Shown: positions 8,566 to 17,770 of the stretch, piece by piece
Layout of the letters: the number at the start of each line of letters is the position of its first letter
Position numbering within the stretch: position 1 is the stretch's first letter
Origin: Gluconacetobacter entanii
Lineage (GTDB): Bacteria > Pseudomonadota > Alphaproteobacteria > Acetobacterales > Acetobacteraceae
Length of the DNA: 38,147 nt
Reading direction: 5' to 3'
Assembly: GCF_003206495.1 (NCBI RefSeq)
Contig: NZ_NKUF01000027.1
Coordinates: 1-38,147 of the forward strand
The notes under the pieces: model-generated
Told to the model about the DNA's origin: nothing
The model's input: only the letters and a program-made list of their open reading frames with translations
Databases searched by the model: none
Made by a program: the position numbers and the translations under genes

Positions 8566-9344
8566 ATGCCACTGGATATCTGGCATTCCGAGGCCGATCT
8601 GGCCATTCTCAGAACCCTGTCAGCTTCCGCTCTTGCCGGAGCCTTCATGCGGCGTTGGTCACGCTACATCAGCGATTATCGTGATACCCGCTTGCGGATA
8701 GGGGTCAGTGACAATCCCTCTCTCCTGTGGGCGGCGTTCCGTGACCGATGGAGGTTACGTTTTTGTCCATGATCCTGACATCCCCATAACCCGAAAACCC
8801 GTGATCTGGCGAAGGGAAGACACAACCCGGATCATCAGTCTGACATATGCGCCACGGGGTTTCAGTGATCTCCGCTCGCGATTTCGAGGCGATGGGCCGC
8901 ATCCTGTTCGACAGCGAGGACGACGCGGGGCGCTCCGTCACCGTGACCGGCACTTTCGGGACATTTTTCTTCCTGTTGGACGATCCCGCCGCTGCGAAGC
9001 GCCCCGCAGTCGTGATCCCGATTGACCCTTATTACCGAAGCCGCTGGTATGAAGCCGGGCGCTTTGTAGCTCATCATCTGGGTTTTAGACTGCCTTCCCG
9101 TATGCCACCGGTCATCACGCCGTTTCGGTCCCTGCATCTGATCCGCTGCCTGCATGCCTATGATCTGCATCGGGCCGGTGCCGATGAACGTCGCATTGCC
9201 GCCGTCCTGATTAATCGCCGTGCCCTGACCATGCCTCTGGACGAATGGCGCGATCACGGCTGGCGCAGGAACGCGAAGGACTGGCGCGACGAAGGCATCG
9301 CCCTGGTTGAAGGTGGATATCTCAAGCTACTGCTTGAGGGATAA
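8566..9344 (+). pseudogene. DUF6499-like + DUF2285 protein, broken by two frameshifts
   Basis: Three consecutive frames together make one protein of the kind found in alphaproteobacterial integrative elements. The N-terminal part is a DUF6499-like region (8566 on: WHSEADLAIL ... AFMRRWSRYISDYR). The middle reads FVHDPDIPITRKPVIW ... APRGFSDL in the next frame, and the DUF2285 domain follows from about 8875 in the third frame (PIDPYYRSRWYEAGRF ... DEWRDHGWRRNAKDWRDEG). The first shift falls at a run of five T (8760-8764) and the second near 8867-8875; both behave as one extra base. AAGGGA at 8552-8557 supports the start. The role in such elements is unknown and presumed regulatory. Either decay or sequencing error explains the shifts. 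Confidence 0.7.
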
Positions 9345-9360
9345 TCGTCATTGCGGGGCG

Positions 9361-9813
9361 TCATGACCGGGTCGGTGCGTCGTCGGTTTTGTCAGCAGCG
9401 CGCTGACGCATGGCGGGAATATCGAGCGGGATGTCATCCCGGAAGGATCGCCCCTGCGATAGCCGCCGCCCCAGCGTGTCCAAAAAACGGGCGAAGCGTT
9501 CCTGACCAAGCGCGTTGGCGGCGGCCTGCGCCTCAGCGGGCAGGGGCGGCATCTGCCCCAGCCAGAAGCGGATGAACAGGGCGTGTGTTTCCAGTGCGAT
9601 TATCAGGTCACACTCCTGGCGCTGCATCTGCCGTGTCAGCCGGTCCAGACGTCGTGTCAGGGCGGCTTCGCTTTTCTCCGCGCCGTCGGGGGACAGGAGC
9701 GAGGCGACCGCCGCCTCCACCACGGCGGAGCGCGTTACCTTCCGACGCGCGGCAAGATCGCCAATCTGCGAGATCATGGCGACGGGCAGGGAGACGTTCA
9801 GGCGATCACGCAT
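9361..9813 (-). CDS. Ribbon-helix-helix (CopG-like) protein of the mobilization module
   Basis: A 150-residue protein. Its first 45 residues (MRDRLNVSLPVAMISQIGDLAARRKVTRSAVV, split here by eye) look like a ribbon-helix-helix DNA-binding fold, with a beta strand followed by two helices. The rest is helical with many arginines. AAGGAAGG lies just upstream of the ATG at 9813, so I reject the longer frame that runs to 9924. In related elements a CopG-like gene sits next to transfer genes and probably controls them or assists at oriT. Here it follows the broken relaxase on the same strand. The specific function is not known. Confidence 0.65.
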   Translation of the reverse strand: MRDRLNVSLPVAMISQIGDLAARRKVTRSAVVEAAVASLLSPDGAEKSEAALTRRLDRLTRQMQRQECDLIIALETHALFIRFWLGQMPPLPAEAQAAANALGQERFARFLDTLGRRLSQGRSFRDDIPLDIPAMRQRAADKTDDAPTRS

Positions 9814-9927
9814 GGAAACCTTCCTTGAAAAGCTATGATGTGAACGAAAGATTGTTTCCGGAACAAGACCGAAACTGCGTCGAGTGTAATGAGGCGGACG
9901 ATAGCGTGAAAGGAACGGTGGCATGGA

Positions 9928-11726
9928 TCACATGCTGATCCCGAGATCGCGCTTGCGGTCGTGTCGCCAGTCGACTCCCCTGTCATCATGGGCGACCCAA
10001 TCGACATAGCGGTCATGCTGTTTCTCCAGTGACGGTGCCCAGGGCACAAGCTGGAAGCCCAGGCCGTTGTCGATCATGGCGAAGCGCCCCGAGGACAGGC
10101 TGAGACGTTTCACATACTGGCCGGTGACAAAATGGCCCGGAATGCTGCGCTCGTAAGCCAGCCTGCTTTCCTTCGCGAGTTTCGCGCCCACCTGATCAAG
10201 TTCCTGCTGACGCAATGTCGCCAGAAGGTTTTTCTGATAGCGCACGGACCCATCCTGCTGAAATGACGCCAACCCGCAATCCATGAGGTGACGGGTGCGC
10301 TCCTGCATGGCCTGCCGCACCTCGGCCCCGAAGCCGCTGCGGGCGAGGTCCATCGGCTGGCGCTCTACCAGCCGGTGATCCAGCCATGTTGCCCCCGGCG
10401 CTTTGACCTGGGCGGCAAGGTCCAGATCGGAGCGGGTGGACAGCACCAGATAATTCTTCCCACTCGTCCTGCCGGTCGCGGTGCGGATTTCAACGATGCC
10501 GCCATCGGGTGGCGCGTCGCGGAACGCCTCCACGCCGGGGAAGCGGACGTGATGTGCATGCCCGTCCGTGGCGTCGATCACGGCATAGGCTTCGCCTGTC
10601 AGTTCGTTGTGCAGCCCGCGCTCAAGCAGGTGGCCCGTCAAGGCGATGGGCTGATCACGTCCCGAGATCACGTAATCGCCGGGGGACAATCACCCGATCC
10701 CGGCTTCGTTCCGTCATGGCACGGTGCATGGTTTTGATGATGTCGCCGCGCGCGCCCATCTCGCGCAGCGTGTCCGGCATGCCGGGGGGCAAGCGACCAT
10801 CTTCCCGGTCCTTCCGGAGTGGCCAGCCCCATGCGTTCCAGTGTCTGTGCTCTGCCGGTCAGAAGGGCGCGATGCGTCGCGGCCTGGCTGAAGGCATGAG
10901 CGCCGCCAGCGTCGGGCCGTAGGTCCACGACGCCCAGACCATCAGCGTGACGCTGCAATTCGGTATCGAGCCGGGTCCAGCGTTCCGCCGTCACGTCCTG
11001 GCGTAACGCGGCCTCGATTTCATGCTCGGCGCGTGGGCCAAGCTCAAGCGATACCAGATCCTCCGCCCGAGAGCGCAGTCCGTGGCTGATGTAGTCGCGG
11101 GCGATCACCAGATCGGCCCCGGCCTGATCCACGCCACGCACGATCAGATGGACATGGGGATTGTTGGTATTCCAGTGCAACACGGCAGCCCAGTCCAGGC
11201 GCGTGCCAAGATCGGCTTCCATCTGTCGCACGAGGTCGCGGGTAAAACCGTCAAGGTCCGCCATCTCCGGTGCGTCCTCAGGCGAGATGATGAAGCGAAA
11301 ATGATGTCGGTCATCCTGGCAACGGGCAGCAAAATCCTGTGCGTCCACGTCCTGACCATCCGGCCCGAACAGATGCGCTTTCTCGCCGTCGCGGGTGACG
11401 CCATCCCGACGCAGATAGGCGAGATGATCGGCCAGCGATCCGGAACGCGAGCCGCGCCCAGTTTGTCGAGCCACGCGAGCCTTGACGGTGACACGGCGAT
11501 GGGCGTCGAACAGGCGGCTTTTGCCAAAGCGGGAATGCCCCCGCCCGAAGGTCGAGGGGCCAGAGCGCGGGCTGCTGCCTTTTCCCTTTCCGGGGCCGCC
11601 GCCAGTTCCTCCGCCCGCGCGTCGGGAGGCATGGAGCACCTGTACCAGAAAACTCCGAGGCCGGGCCGCGTGTCCCGTGCTCCGGATACGGCCTGGACGG
11701 ACCCGGAAATCCTCTTCGCGGGCCAT
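9928..11726 (-). pseudogene. Relaxase/mobilization nuclease with DUF3363, two frameshifts
   Basis: The N-terminal piece starts at ATG 11726, overlapping the stop of the transglycosylase gene (TGATG). It contains the relaxase core: ADHLAYLRRDGV, RHHFRFIISPEDA and the metal-binding HxH motif in NNPHVHLIVRG. The frame then changes at a run of six G (10784-10789) and again at a run of five G (10681-10685). After both shifts the DUF3363 C-terminus continues to 9928 and ends in the typical GFQLVPWAPSLEKQ. Both shifts act as one extra base, and the reading frames add up exactly. An intact version would nick oriT and lead single-stranded transfer. As read, the product ends at about 10668 without DUF3363. 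Real decay and sequencing error are both possible. Confidence 0.8.
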
Positions 11727-12586
11727 CAGAACCTCCCTGTGCAGGAAAACCCTGCAGGAAGCGGGCACAAAACCCAAAACCCTGCACGCGACCGACCCAG
11801 CCTGCACACACAAAAGCAAGACGCGACAGCGGATTGCGTTGTGTCGTGGCAGGCCATTTTATCTTGCCCTCTCTTTTCTGTATGTTTCCCGATCTGCTCA
11901 ACACCCCGTACATTCCCGAAATGCGTCCTATGGGATGACAGGTTTTCATGAGGTGGGGCCTTTGATCGTATCGCCTGAACGAAAATCGGCATCACCTCGG
12001 GGGCATTCTGAGTCGCCTCTCGGGATGCAAACTCACCCACAAAAAGCGGACTTCCGGACGGTGTTTGTTCGTGGGGTCGATCAACAAAATCCACGCCGGA
12101 AATCGTGCCGCCGACCGACACTCCACGCAGCAGTCGGATGACTTTCGCGACGTATTTCCGGGTCTCATCAGGCAGCATTTTTCCTGCTGTCAGGAGCTGT
12201 TCATACCGTCCGGGACCGGCATTGTAGGCGGCGAGAAAGCCCGCATCGCCATAGCGGTCATGCAGCCACCGAAGATAGGCCGCACCCACCGTGATGTTGT
12301 CGTGCGGATCGTATGGATCGGCCCCGAGCTTCAGCGCCGCGCGTAGTTGCCGCCATGTGTCGGGCATGATCTGCATGAGGCCCATCGCGCCCCTGGGTGA
12401 TACCGCTGAGGCATCACCCTGGCTCTCCGCGTGCATCACCCCCGTGATCCATGCGGGCGGGATGTGTGCCCGTGTGGCGGCATCGGTGACATAGGCATCG
12501 AACGGCGCGGCGCTGACGCTCTGCATAGAGATGGCAAACCCGGCGCAGACCACCAGCAGAGCGGGCATTGTTTTAACGCGGATCAT
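11726..12586 (-). CDS. Lytic transglycosylase (SLT family) of the transfer module
   Basis: A 286-residue secreted muramidase-like enzyme. A signal peptide ends near SVSA-A (residues 26-27). The SLT domain has the catalytic glutamate E54 in HAESQGD, followed by AMGLMQIMPDTW (residues 67-78) and YNAGPGRY (121-128). Such enzymes open peptidoglycan locally during conjugation. The last 80-90 residues are low in recognisable structure and cysteine-rich near the end. The ATG overlaps the stop of the DUF736 gene (ATGA) and its own stop overlaps the relaxase start, so the operon is tightly coupled. Confidence 0.85.
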   Translation of the reverse strand: MIRVKTMPALLVVCAGFAISMQSVSAAPFDAYVTDAATRAHIPPAWITGVMHAESQGDASAVSPRGAMGLMQIMPDTWRQLRAALKLGADPYDPHDNITVGAAYLRWLHDRYGDAGFLAAYNAGPGRYEQLLTAGKMLPDETRKYVAKVIRLLRGVSVGGTISGVDFVDRPHEQTPSGSPLFVGEFASREATQNAPEVMPIFVQAIRSKAPPHENLSSHRTHFGNVRGVEQIGKHTEKRGQDKMACHDTTQSAVASCFCVCRLGRSRAGFWVLCPLPAGFSCTGRF

Positions 12587-12912
12587 GACGGCGTTCGTGG
12601 ATGGTTCCAGACCAGATGGAACATGTCATGTTCGTCCCGGTCCGGCAGCAGTCGGGCACGCAGGGGACGGGCGAAAAGCGGGTCATCAATCATCACCGCT
12701 AGCCACAACCCGATGCGTTCCCCGTGACGTGCCCAGGCGCAGCCCACCTGTATGGCGTCATCTTCCAGACCGCGCAGGACGCGATAATCCGGGGTGTTCT
12801 CTGTGGTGGGGTCTACGATGGGGAGGATCGACAGATCGTCCTCCATCAGAAAGGTGGTGATCTGGCCGAAAAAGCCGTTTGTGGTGCGCGTGAAGGTGCC
12901 AAGACGGATCAT
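12583..12912 (-). CDS. DUF736 family protein
   Basis: A 109-residue protein with the DUF736 pattern: an opening MIRLGTFTRTTNGFFG, a middle PDYRVL, then GLWLAVMIDDPLF and a closing FHLVWNHPR. The family is short, beta-rich and almost confined to plasmids and integrative elements of Alphaproteobacteria, where it accompanies relaxase and TraF genes. Its biochemical role is unknown. It overlaps the transglycosylase start by four bases. Confidence 0.82.
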   Translation of the reverse strand: MIRLGTFTRTTNGFFGQITTFLMEDDLSILPIVDPTTENTPDYRVLRGLEDDAIQVGCAWARHGERIGLWLAVMIDDPLFARPLRARLLPDRDEHDMFHLVWNHPRTPS

Positions 12913-12980
12913 GATACGTCTCTCCTGATCTGCGGGTCGCAGGACAAAGAATTGAAAACTGGGGGCAGGGCGGTTTGTGC

Positions 12981-13532
12981 TTACTGAAGCGGATGCGGTC
13001 TTTCGTCATGGCCCGGTGCCGTCCGCCCGGTCGTGATCCAGATCGGGATTGCGCGGCCCATAACCGTGCTGGCGGGAAGCGGTCCGAAATAGCGCCCGTC
13101 CAGACTGCGCGGTTCTGCCGGATTCATGACGAAAATCTCGCCGCGCACGAGGCGATGGCAGCCTTGCCAGACCGACAACGGACGGCCCCGATGATCACTG
13201 GTCAGTGCTTCGCCGATAGACTTGCCATCAATCGTGATACTGCCGTTTGTCCGGCATACGGTCTGTCCTGGTAGGGCCGCGACGGGCTTGAGTAAGGGCA
13301 CACCGAGCGGCAGATAGCCGCGCTGTGACAGCAGCAGGGCCAGACGGTCGGGCAGACGCAGGGCGGCAAGATCCCCGACATGCAGGCTGCTATCGGTGCG
13401 CAGCCGATAGAGTCCCACCGGGACGCTGGCCGTCTCGTTCCAGAGCAGCCGGGGTGCGATTTGCACGGCGGCTGACACGCCCACCATCAGCACGACGAAA
13501 TACGTGGCGAAGAACCAGGCGCGCCGGGTCAT
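12981..13532 (-). CDS. traF: TraF-like S26 signal peptidase
   Basis: A 183-residue membrane-anchored serine peptidase of the TraF/S26C type. One N-terminal membrane segment (about residues 7-25) is followed by the nucleophile S36 in ASVPVGLY and the general base K82 in LLKPVAALPGQ; the closing box is FVMNPAEPRSLDGRYFGPL. In conjugation systems TraF matures the pilin. No pilin gene is present here, which fits a stripped-down element. It overlaps DUF2840 by four bases (ATGA). Confidence 0.85.
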   Translation of the reverse strand: MTRRAWFFATYFVVLMVGVSAAVQIAPRLLWNETASVPVGLYRLRTDSSLHVGDLAALRLPDRLALLLSQRGYLPLGVPLLKPVAALPGQTVCRTNGSITIDGKSIGEALTSDHRGRPLSVWQGCHRLVRGEIFVMNPAEPRSLDGRYFGPLPASTVMGRAIPIWITTGRTAPGHDERPHPLQ

Positions 13533-14005
13533 GACATCAGCCTCGCACGTTTCAGCCAGGCCTCGTGCAGGGTCTGTGTGTAGGGGCGTGGTTCCTGCCC
13601 GGCAGTGATGCGGTTATGGACATGGTGCCAGTGATCAGGGGAGACGGCGCAGGGGTCGAAGCGGAAGCGTTCGATCTGGTCGATCACCTCCAGCACATGC
13701 TTCACCTGCGGCCAGCCCGACACGTCGAGCAGCAGGTCGCCACCGGGCCAGACAAAGAGCACGGTTTGAAAGGCGGTGCCCCGTTCCACCGTCCGCACGA
13801 TGGCAAGGCAGGACACGACCGTGCCGTAATCGTTGGCGGCCCAGCGGATAAAGCCGAAGGTGCTGCCGGGCGCGAAACTCAGCAGGCGGCGGCGCTTGTC
13901 GAGCACACGGTCGGAGACCGGCCTGCCGAACCTGATCCAGTGTTCGATGCGCTTCTCGATGAAGGTCAGTTCGACCGTGGTCAGGTTGGAATCATCCGCC
14001 TTCAT
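13529..14005 (-). CDS. DUF2840 family protein
   Basis: A 158-residue protein matching DUF2840 (opening LTTVELTFIEKRIEHWIRFG, then GFIRWAANDYGTV and a C-terminal LHEAWLKRARL). The family is typical of alphaproteobacterial transfer regions, directly upstream of traF. Its role is not established. It is coupled by ATGA overlaps to the HTH gene before it and traF after it. Confidence 0.82.
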   Translation of the reverse strand: MKADDSNLTTVELTFIEKRIEHWIRFGRPVSDRVLDKRRRLLSFAPGSTFGFIRWAANDYGTVVSCLAIVRTVERGTAFQTVLFVWPGGDLLLDVSGWPQVKHVLEVIDQIERFRFDPCAVSPDHWHHVHNRITAGQEPRPYTQTLHEAWLKRARLMS

Positions 14006-14334
14006 GGTCTGTTCCTCCGTGAGGGCATCTCACGCAGGGCGGCGGCATAGTTGTTGTCCGAGGTGTTTTGGCAGCGATGGCGCTGAAGCCATGCTTCCAC
14101 GTCCTCGCGGAGATAGAGGACGCGCGAGCCAACCTTCAGAAATGGTGGACCGCCGCCGGTGCAGCGGTATTTTTCCAGTGTGCGAACCGAGACCCCGATC
14201 AGTTCGGCGGCTTCACCTCCGCGCAGATAGGGGCGCAGGATACGGGCCGGGGACGTTGGCGGGCGGGCTGGTGCAGCGATCTCGGGTATCGGCGGCACAG
14301 GTGAGCCCGCTTTGGGTTTCGCGATGTCGGTCAT
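14002..14334 (-). CDS. Helix-turn-helix (excisionase/MerR-like) regulator
   Basis: A 110-residue protein with a proline-rich start and one DNA-binding unit: LRGGEAAELIGVSVRTLEKYR followed by a wing, PPFLKVGSRVLYLREDVEAWL. This is the HTH_17/excisionase form. GGGAGG before the ATG supports the start. It is the first gene of the leftward transfer operon and probably regulates it, or serves as the directionality factor for the integrase; the sequence does not decide between these. Confidence 0.75.
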   Translation of the reverse strand: MTDIAKPKAGSPVPPIPEIAAPARPPTSPARILRPYLRGGEAAELIGVSVRTLEKYRCTGGGPPFLKVGSRVLYLREDVEAWLQRHRCQNTSDNNYAAALREMPSRRNRP

Positions 14335-14488
14335 GAAAACCTCCCTGTCGATGCGGCGTGCTTCTAAGGTGAAGCGGGGCCGACAAGGGGAGGCTGACGG
14401 GAAAGAGGCGGTCTGGGAGTGGAGGAAATGACGTGCGCGAATTCCTCCCCCCCAAAAGCGTAAAAGAATGCAAGGTAAGGTAGGAAGG

Positions 14489-14737
14489 ATGCGGTTTGGA
14501 CCCGTGGTATGGGGATTCGCAACAAAATGGCCAGAAGAAAGAATATTTATCGGATACGATGCCGCGCAGAACCGTATTTTAGGTCAGCGATCTATTTGGG
14601 TAGCAGGAGGCCATGCAGATTATATGGTTAACGACGCACGGTTTTGTGATGGAAGATTTGTTATTATTGAAGGTAGTCCAAGGGGAGTTTTTTTTGTAAA
14701 CCTTCTCAAAAGTTTGAAAGTGTCTTTATTTTTTTGA
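14489..14737 (+). CDS. Small hypothetical protein beside the TIR gene
   Basis: About 82 residues from ATG 14489, chosen because AAGGTAAGG lies 8 bases upstream; an ATG at 14468 would add seven residues. No family is recognised. The first 65 residues look beta-rich (WGFATKW, RIFIGYD, RFVIIEG), and the end is a short hydrophobic-basic stretch. The AT-rich composition matches the TIR gene and not the GC-rich transfer operon, and the two genes are 10 bases apart, so they were probably acquired together. It could be a TIR partner or regulator; function unknown. Confidence 0.5.
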   Translation: MRFGPVVWGFATKWPEERIFIGYDAAQNRILGQRSIWVAGGHADYMVNDARFCDGRFVIIEGSPRGVFFVNLLKSLKVSLFF

Positions 14738-14747
14738 GGGGGGAAAA

Positions 14748-15728
14748 TTGAAAGTATTTATTAGCTGGAGTAAGCATAGAAGCAAAGAGATGGCAAATGC
14801 CTTGCGTGATTGGCTTCCTATGGTACTTCAATATGTAGAGCCATTTGTTTCTGATAAAGATATTTCTGCAGGAGAAAGGTGGGCACAAGCTATTTCGGGC
14901 GAATTGGAAGCATCTAATTTTGGTATTATATGTATAACTCCAGAAAACATTAGTTCAGAATGGATACTTTTTGAATCAGGTGCTCTTTCAAAATCTATGT
15001 CTGATGGAAAAGTTATCCCATTGCTTTTTGGTTTAGAGTTAAGTGATTTGAGCGGTCCACTTTCTCAGTTTCAAGCTCAGAAAGCGGAAGAGGCTGGGAT
15101 AATGGAAATTGTAAAATCAATTAATAAAGTTGCTGAAAAGCCGGCATCAGATCAAATAGTAAATCAATTGGTTCCGAGTTTGTGGCCAAAATTCAAAAGC
15201 AAATTAGATGAAATCTCGTCAAAAACACCAGTGGATAAACATAAGCGTCCACAGCATGAAATTTTAGAAGAACTCGTTAAAGACGTTAGAGGGATAGGAT
15301 CTGTTGTTAGAGATATGCAAATGGATTCTGGTGATGAAGAGAAAACCATTCGTAAGCAGCTTCAGCGGTGGCATCCGCGAGTTATACATGAATTTGTTAT
15401 GGCTTCGCAGAAGACGGATGATCCAGGTGTTGGACTTTTATTGTTGTCAGGACTAATAAAAGATGAGTTGCCATGGCTTTCAGAATTGTTGACAGAAACT
15501 TATCGAGAAACACGAAGTGCTAATAAAGCTCAGGTCGGACGAATTTTACAGCGTACAAAGATGCTAATTAAAATGCTGTATCGTGATGGTATTGCATATA
15601 AATTGAGCAATGTGTCGAAAAATACTATGATGTTAATGGAAGAGATGGTTGATGCTATTGATTTTATATTTTCAAATATATTGAATAGTAAATCCTCTGC
15701 GGGAGGAAGGAAGAGTATTGTAGATTAA
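14748..15728 (+). CDS. TIR-domain protein, candidate anti-phage NADase
   Basis: A 326-residue protein. Residues 1-150 form a bacterial TIR domain: opening KVFISWSKHR, then VSDKDISAGERW and the catalytic box SEWILFESGAL with glutamate E76 in the position used by NAD-cleaving TIR proteins. The remainder (about 160-310) is helical, without a known sensor domain. It starts at TTG (14748), where GAGGGGGG gives a strong ribosome-binding site and no ATG fits. TIR proteins commonly act as NAD-depleting effectors in phage defence. Here it sits inside an integrative element and is visibly AT-rich against its surroundings. The sensing partner is not obvious. Confidence 0.8.
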   Translation: MKVFISWSKHRSKEMANALRDWLPMVLQYVEPFVSDKDISAGERWAQAISGELEASNFGIICITPENISSEWILFESGALSKSMSDGKVIPLLFGLELSDLSGPLSQFQAQKAEEAGIMEIVKSINKVAEKPASDQIVNQLVPSLWPKFKSKLDEISSKTPVDKHKRPQHEILEELVKDVRGIGSVVRDMQMDSGDEEKTIRKQLQRWHPRVIHEFVMASQKTDDPGVGLLLLSGLIKDELPWLSELLTETYRETRSANKAQVGRILQRTKMLIKMLYRDGIAYKLSNVSKNTMMLMEEMVDAIDFIFSNILNSKSSAGGRKSIVD

Positions 15729-15765
15729 TTTTTTAGTATGAATATTTATGGTTTTTCGTTTTTCT

Positions 15766-16616
15766 GGAGACTGTTATATTTTGATATAGTCCGCTATATC
15801 TGCGATGAGGGTGACGGAGAGAAAGGACGCGGCTGTCTTCTCGTATCGGGTTGCGACAGCCCGTTATTCCTTGAGGCTTGCTAATAGGTTTTCGACCAAA
15901 TGCCGGTGCCTATATGCCCATTGGGGGCAAGTGACTGCCGGGTCTTTGCACCGTGGCGGAATGACTGGACGAGAACCCCTCGGCTCAGAGATCTTCACGG
16001 AATTTAAGCGAGGCATACCCACGATCGCAGACGACATACATCGGTGGGTGTGGCAGATCATCAAGTCGGACATAGGCATATGGCGGTTCATGTGCCTGTT
16101 CGGGCGAAAGCGTGAAGGGCAATGCCCTGCCATGGTTATGGTCCATCTGCGGCTACGCAGACCTTGGTACCAAATCCTTCACATGAGCTGCCAGGAATTT
16201 CGCGATCGTTTTGGCGCTCTCTGTGCCTCTTTTTTAGCAGCTTGGGCGGCCTTGTGGTGGGTAAGGATCGTCGTACCATCGAGAAAAAGCATGCCCAGAG
16301 AAGGATCTCTGTCGCTGATCTTTTCAAAGAGATGCTGCCAGACGCCGAATTTTGACCACCGGATGAACAACTGGGCTGCAATCCACCAGAGGCCAAATTC
16401 AGGCGGCAATGCACGCCGTTTCGCACTGTTCTGATGCCGCCAGAAAATCGCGGATATAGTCACTTGCAGGTTCTTCAGTGGGGTTTTGCTCTTCGGACGG
16501 ATTTCCTCGATCAAAGGCTCCCAGACGGACCATGCGGTATCAGAAATGGCAGACTGCATCATGCTCATCATAAACAGCTATGCAGTCCGTTCTATCATTC
16601 AAGGTCTAACAGGCCC
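15766..16616. mobile_element. IS5-family insertion sequence, degenerate
   Basis: The outer ends read inward as GGAGACTGTTATATTTTGA (left) and GGGCCTGTTAGACCTTGA (right), a plausible imperfect terminal inverted repeat. About 850 bases with one transposase relic match IS5-family elements of the IS1031/IS427 size. I see no target duplication, so one flank may have been rearranged. The right end sits inside the 3' end of int2. Confidence 0.65.
15774..16571 (-). pseudogene. IS5-family transposase, multiply disrupted
   Basis: Pieces in different frames rebuild an IS5-type DDE transposase. The N-terminal DUF4096-like part (ISDTAWSVWEPLIEE ... WSKFGVWQHLFEKI) leads to the first catalytic site LDGTTI. 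GFGTKVCVAADG and YVVCDRGYASLKF (second aspartate) lie in another frame. The end reads YRHRHLVENLLASLKE, then a TAA stop, then RAVATRYEKTAASFL. At least two frame changes and one in-frame stop make it inactive. Confidence 0.7.
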
Positions 16617-17752
16617 TAGTGCGCCAGAAATGGCCTCAGAAATCTTGTTGGCTGTTTCTCTTATTGGTTCGGTCTTGAGGTGTGCATACCGCGCAGTGGT
16701 TTGCACTTGCGTATGTCCCAATAATCGCCCGATCATGGTCAGGTCAGCGCCAAGGTGGAGTGCATCCGATGCAAAGGAGTGGCGCAGGTCGTGGATGCGT
16801 AGTGTGTCCAGTCCGGCTCTTGCGCGCAGCCGCCGCCACGGTTTCTGGATGTCGGTCAGATACTGCCGTCCACCTTTCCTGTGATGACGTAGGGATTGCC
16901 CTCGATCCGGGATATGTCCGACAGCACGTCCAGCGCCGCTTTGCCTATGGGTACGACCTTGGCCCCAGTCTTGGAGTCCGGCAGTCGCAGGACACCGGCC
17001 CGAAAATCCACATACTCCCATTTCAGGGTCTGGATTTCCCCAAGGCGGCAACCGGTCAGTAGCAGCAGGCGAATGCAGGTTGCGGCTTCCGGCTCGCCGT
17101 CTGCCTCGCGGAGCACCTTGCCCAGCCGGGCCAGTTCGTCCGGTGTCAGGTAACGTTCCCGCTTCACTTCCTTGTAGCGTTTGACCTTCCAGCACGGAGT
17201 GATCCCGTCCGTCCGTACGCTCCAGGTATCGGCTAGGGTGAACATGATCGACAACACCCCAAGCACCCGGTTGGCCTGATAGGGCGTCTCTTCCAAACCT
17301 TGGTGCAGTTCGACGACATCCGCGCGGGTCACGTCGATGACCTTGAGCGTCCCTAACTTCGGGGTGATGAATAGGTCAACACAGCGGCGATACTCGTACT
17401 GTGTCGAGGGCTTGCAATGAGAGGCGGCGTGTTCGGCGAGGAACCGCTTGGCGAATTCCTTCATGGTCGCGGCGGCGCGCAGCCGGTCGCGTTGTGCGCC
17501 GGGATCGCTGCCGAGCCGGACATCTGAGAGATGCTTCATGGCCTTGGTGCGGGCCTGATCCGGGGTGATCGGGCCATGCGGACCGATATTGACCCGCCGG
17601 ATGCGTCCGCCCGCGCGGAACTGAGCAAGGTAGATTTTCCGGCCCGCTGGATGGACCCTCAGACCAAAGCCCCGAAGCTCTTCATCCCAAAGGAAGTATT
17701 CCTTGCCGGTTTTGGCGGCAGCTTCGACGGAACGTTTCGTGATCTTGACCAT
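16599..17752 (-). pseudogene. Tyrosine integrase Int2, frameshifted and 3'-clipped by an IS
   Basis: A close relative of Int1 with the same layout (MVKITKRSVEAA ..., core-binding domain, TGCRLGE with the first catalytic arginine). After NPYVITGK the frame breaks near 16872-16877, as if one G is missing. The next frame continues GRQYLTDIQKPWRR, HDLRHSFAS, LGHTQVQTTARYAHL with the remaining catalytic residues. The final residues GPVRP and the stop are encoded by the IS5-family inverted repeat, replacing roughly the last seven native residues. As read, the product would lack the catalytic C-terminus. It lies just inside the right tRNA repeat of element B. Confidence 0.82.
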
Positions 17753-17770
17753 GCTTTTGTCTCCAGTGCC

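Noticed and set aside
8343-8684. Open frame overlapping the receptor stop
   Set aside because: No recognisable domain. It runs across the ribosome-binding site and start of the DUF2285 pseudogene in another frame.
11022-11951. 309-codon plus-strand frame opposite the relaxase and transglycosylase
   Set aside because: It is antisense to a GC-rich gene with clear relaxase motifs; the long frame follows from codon bias.
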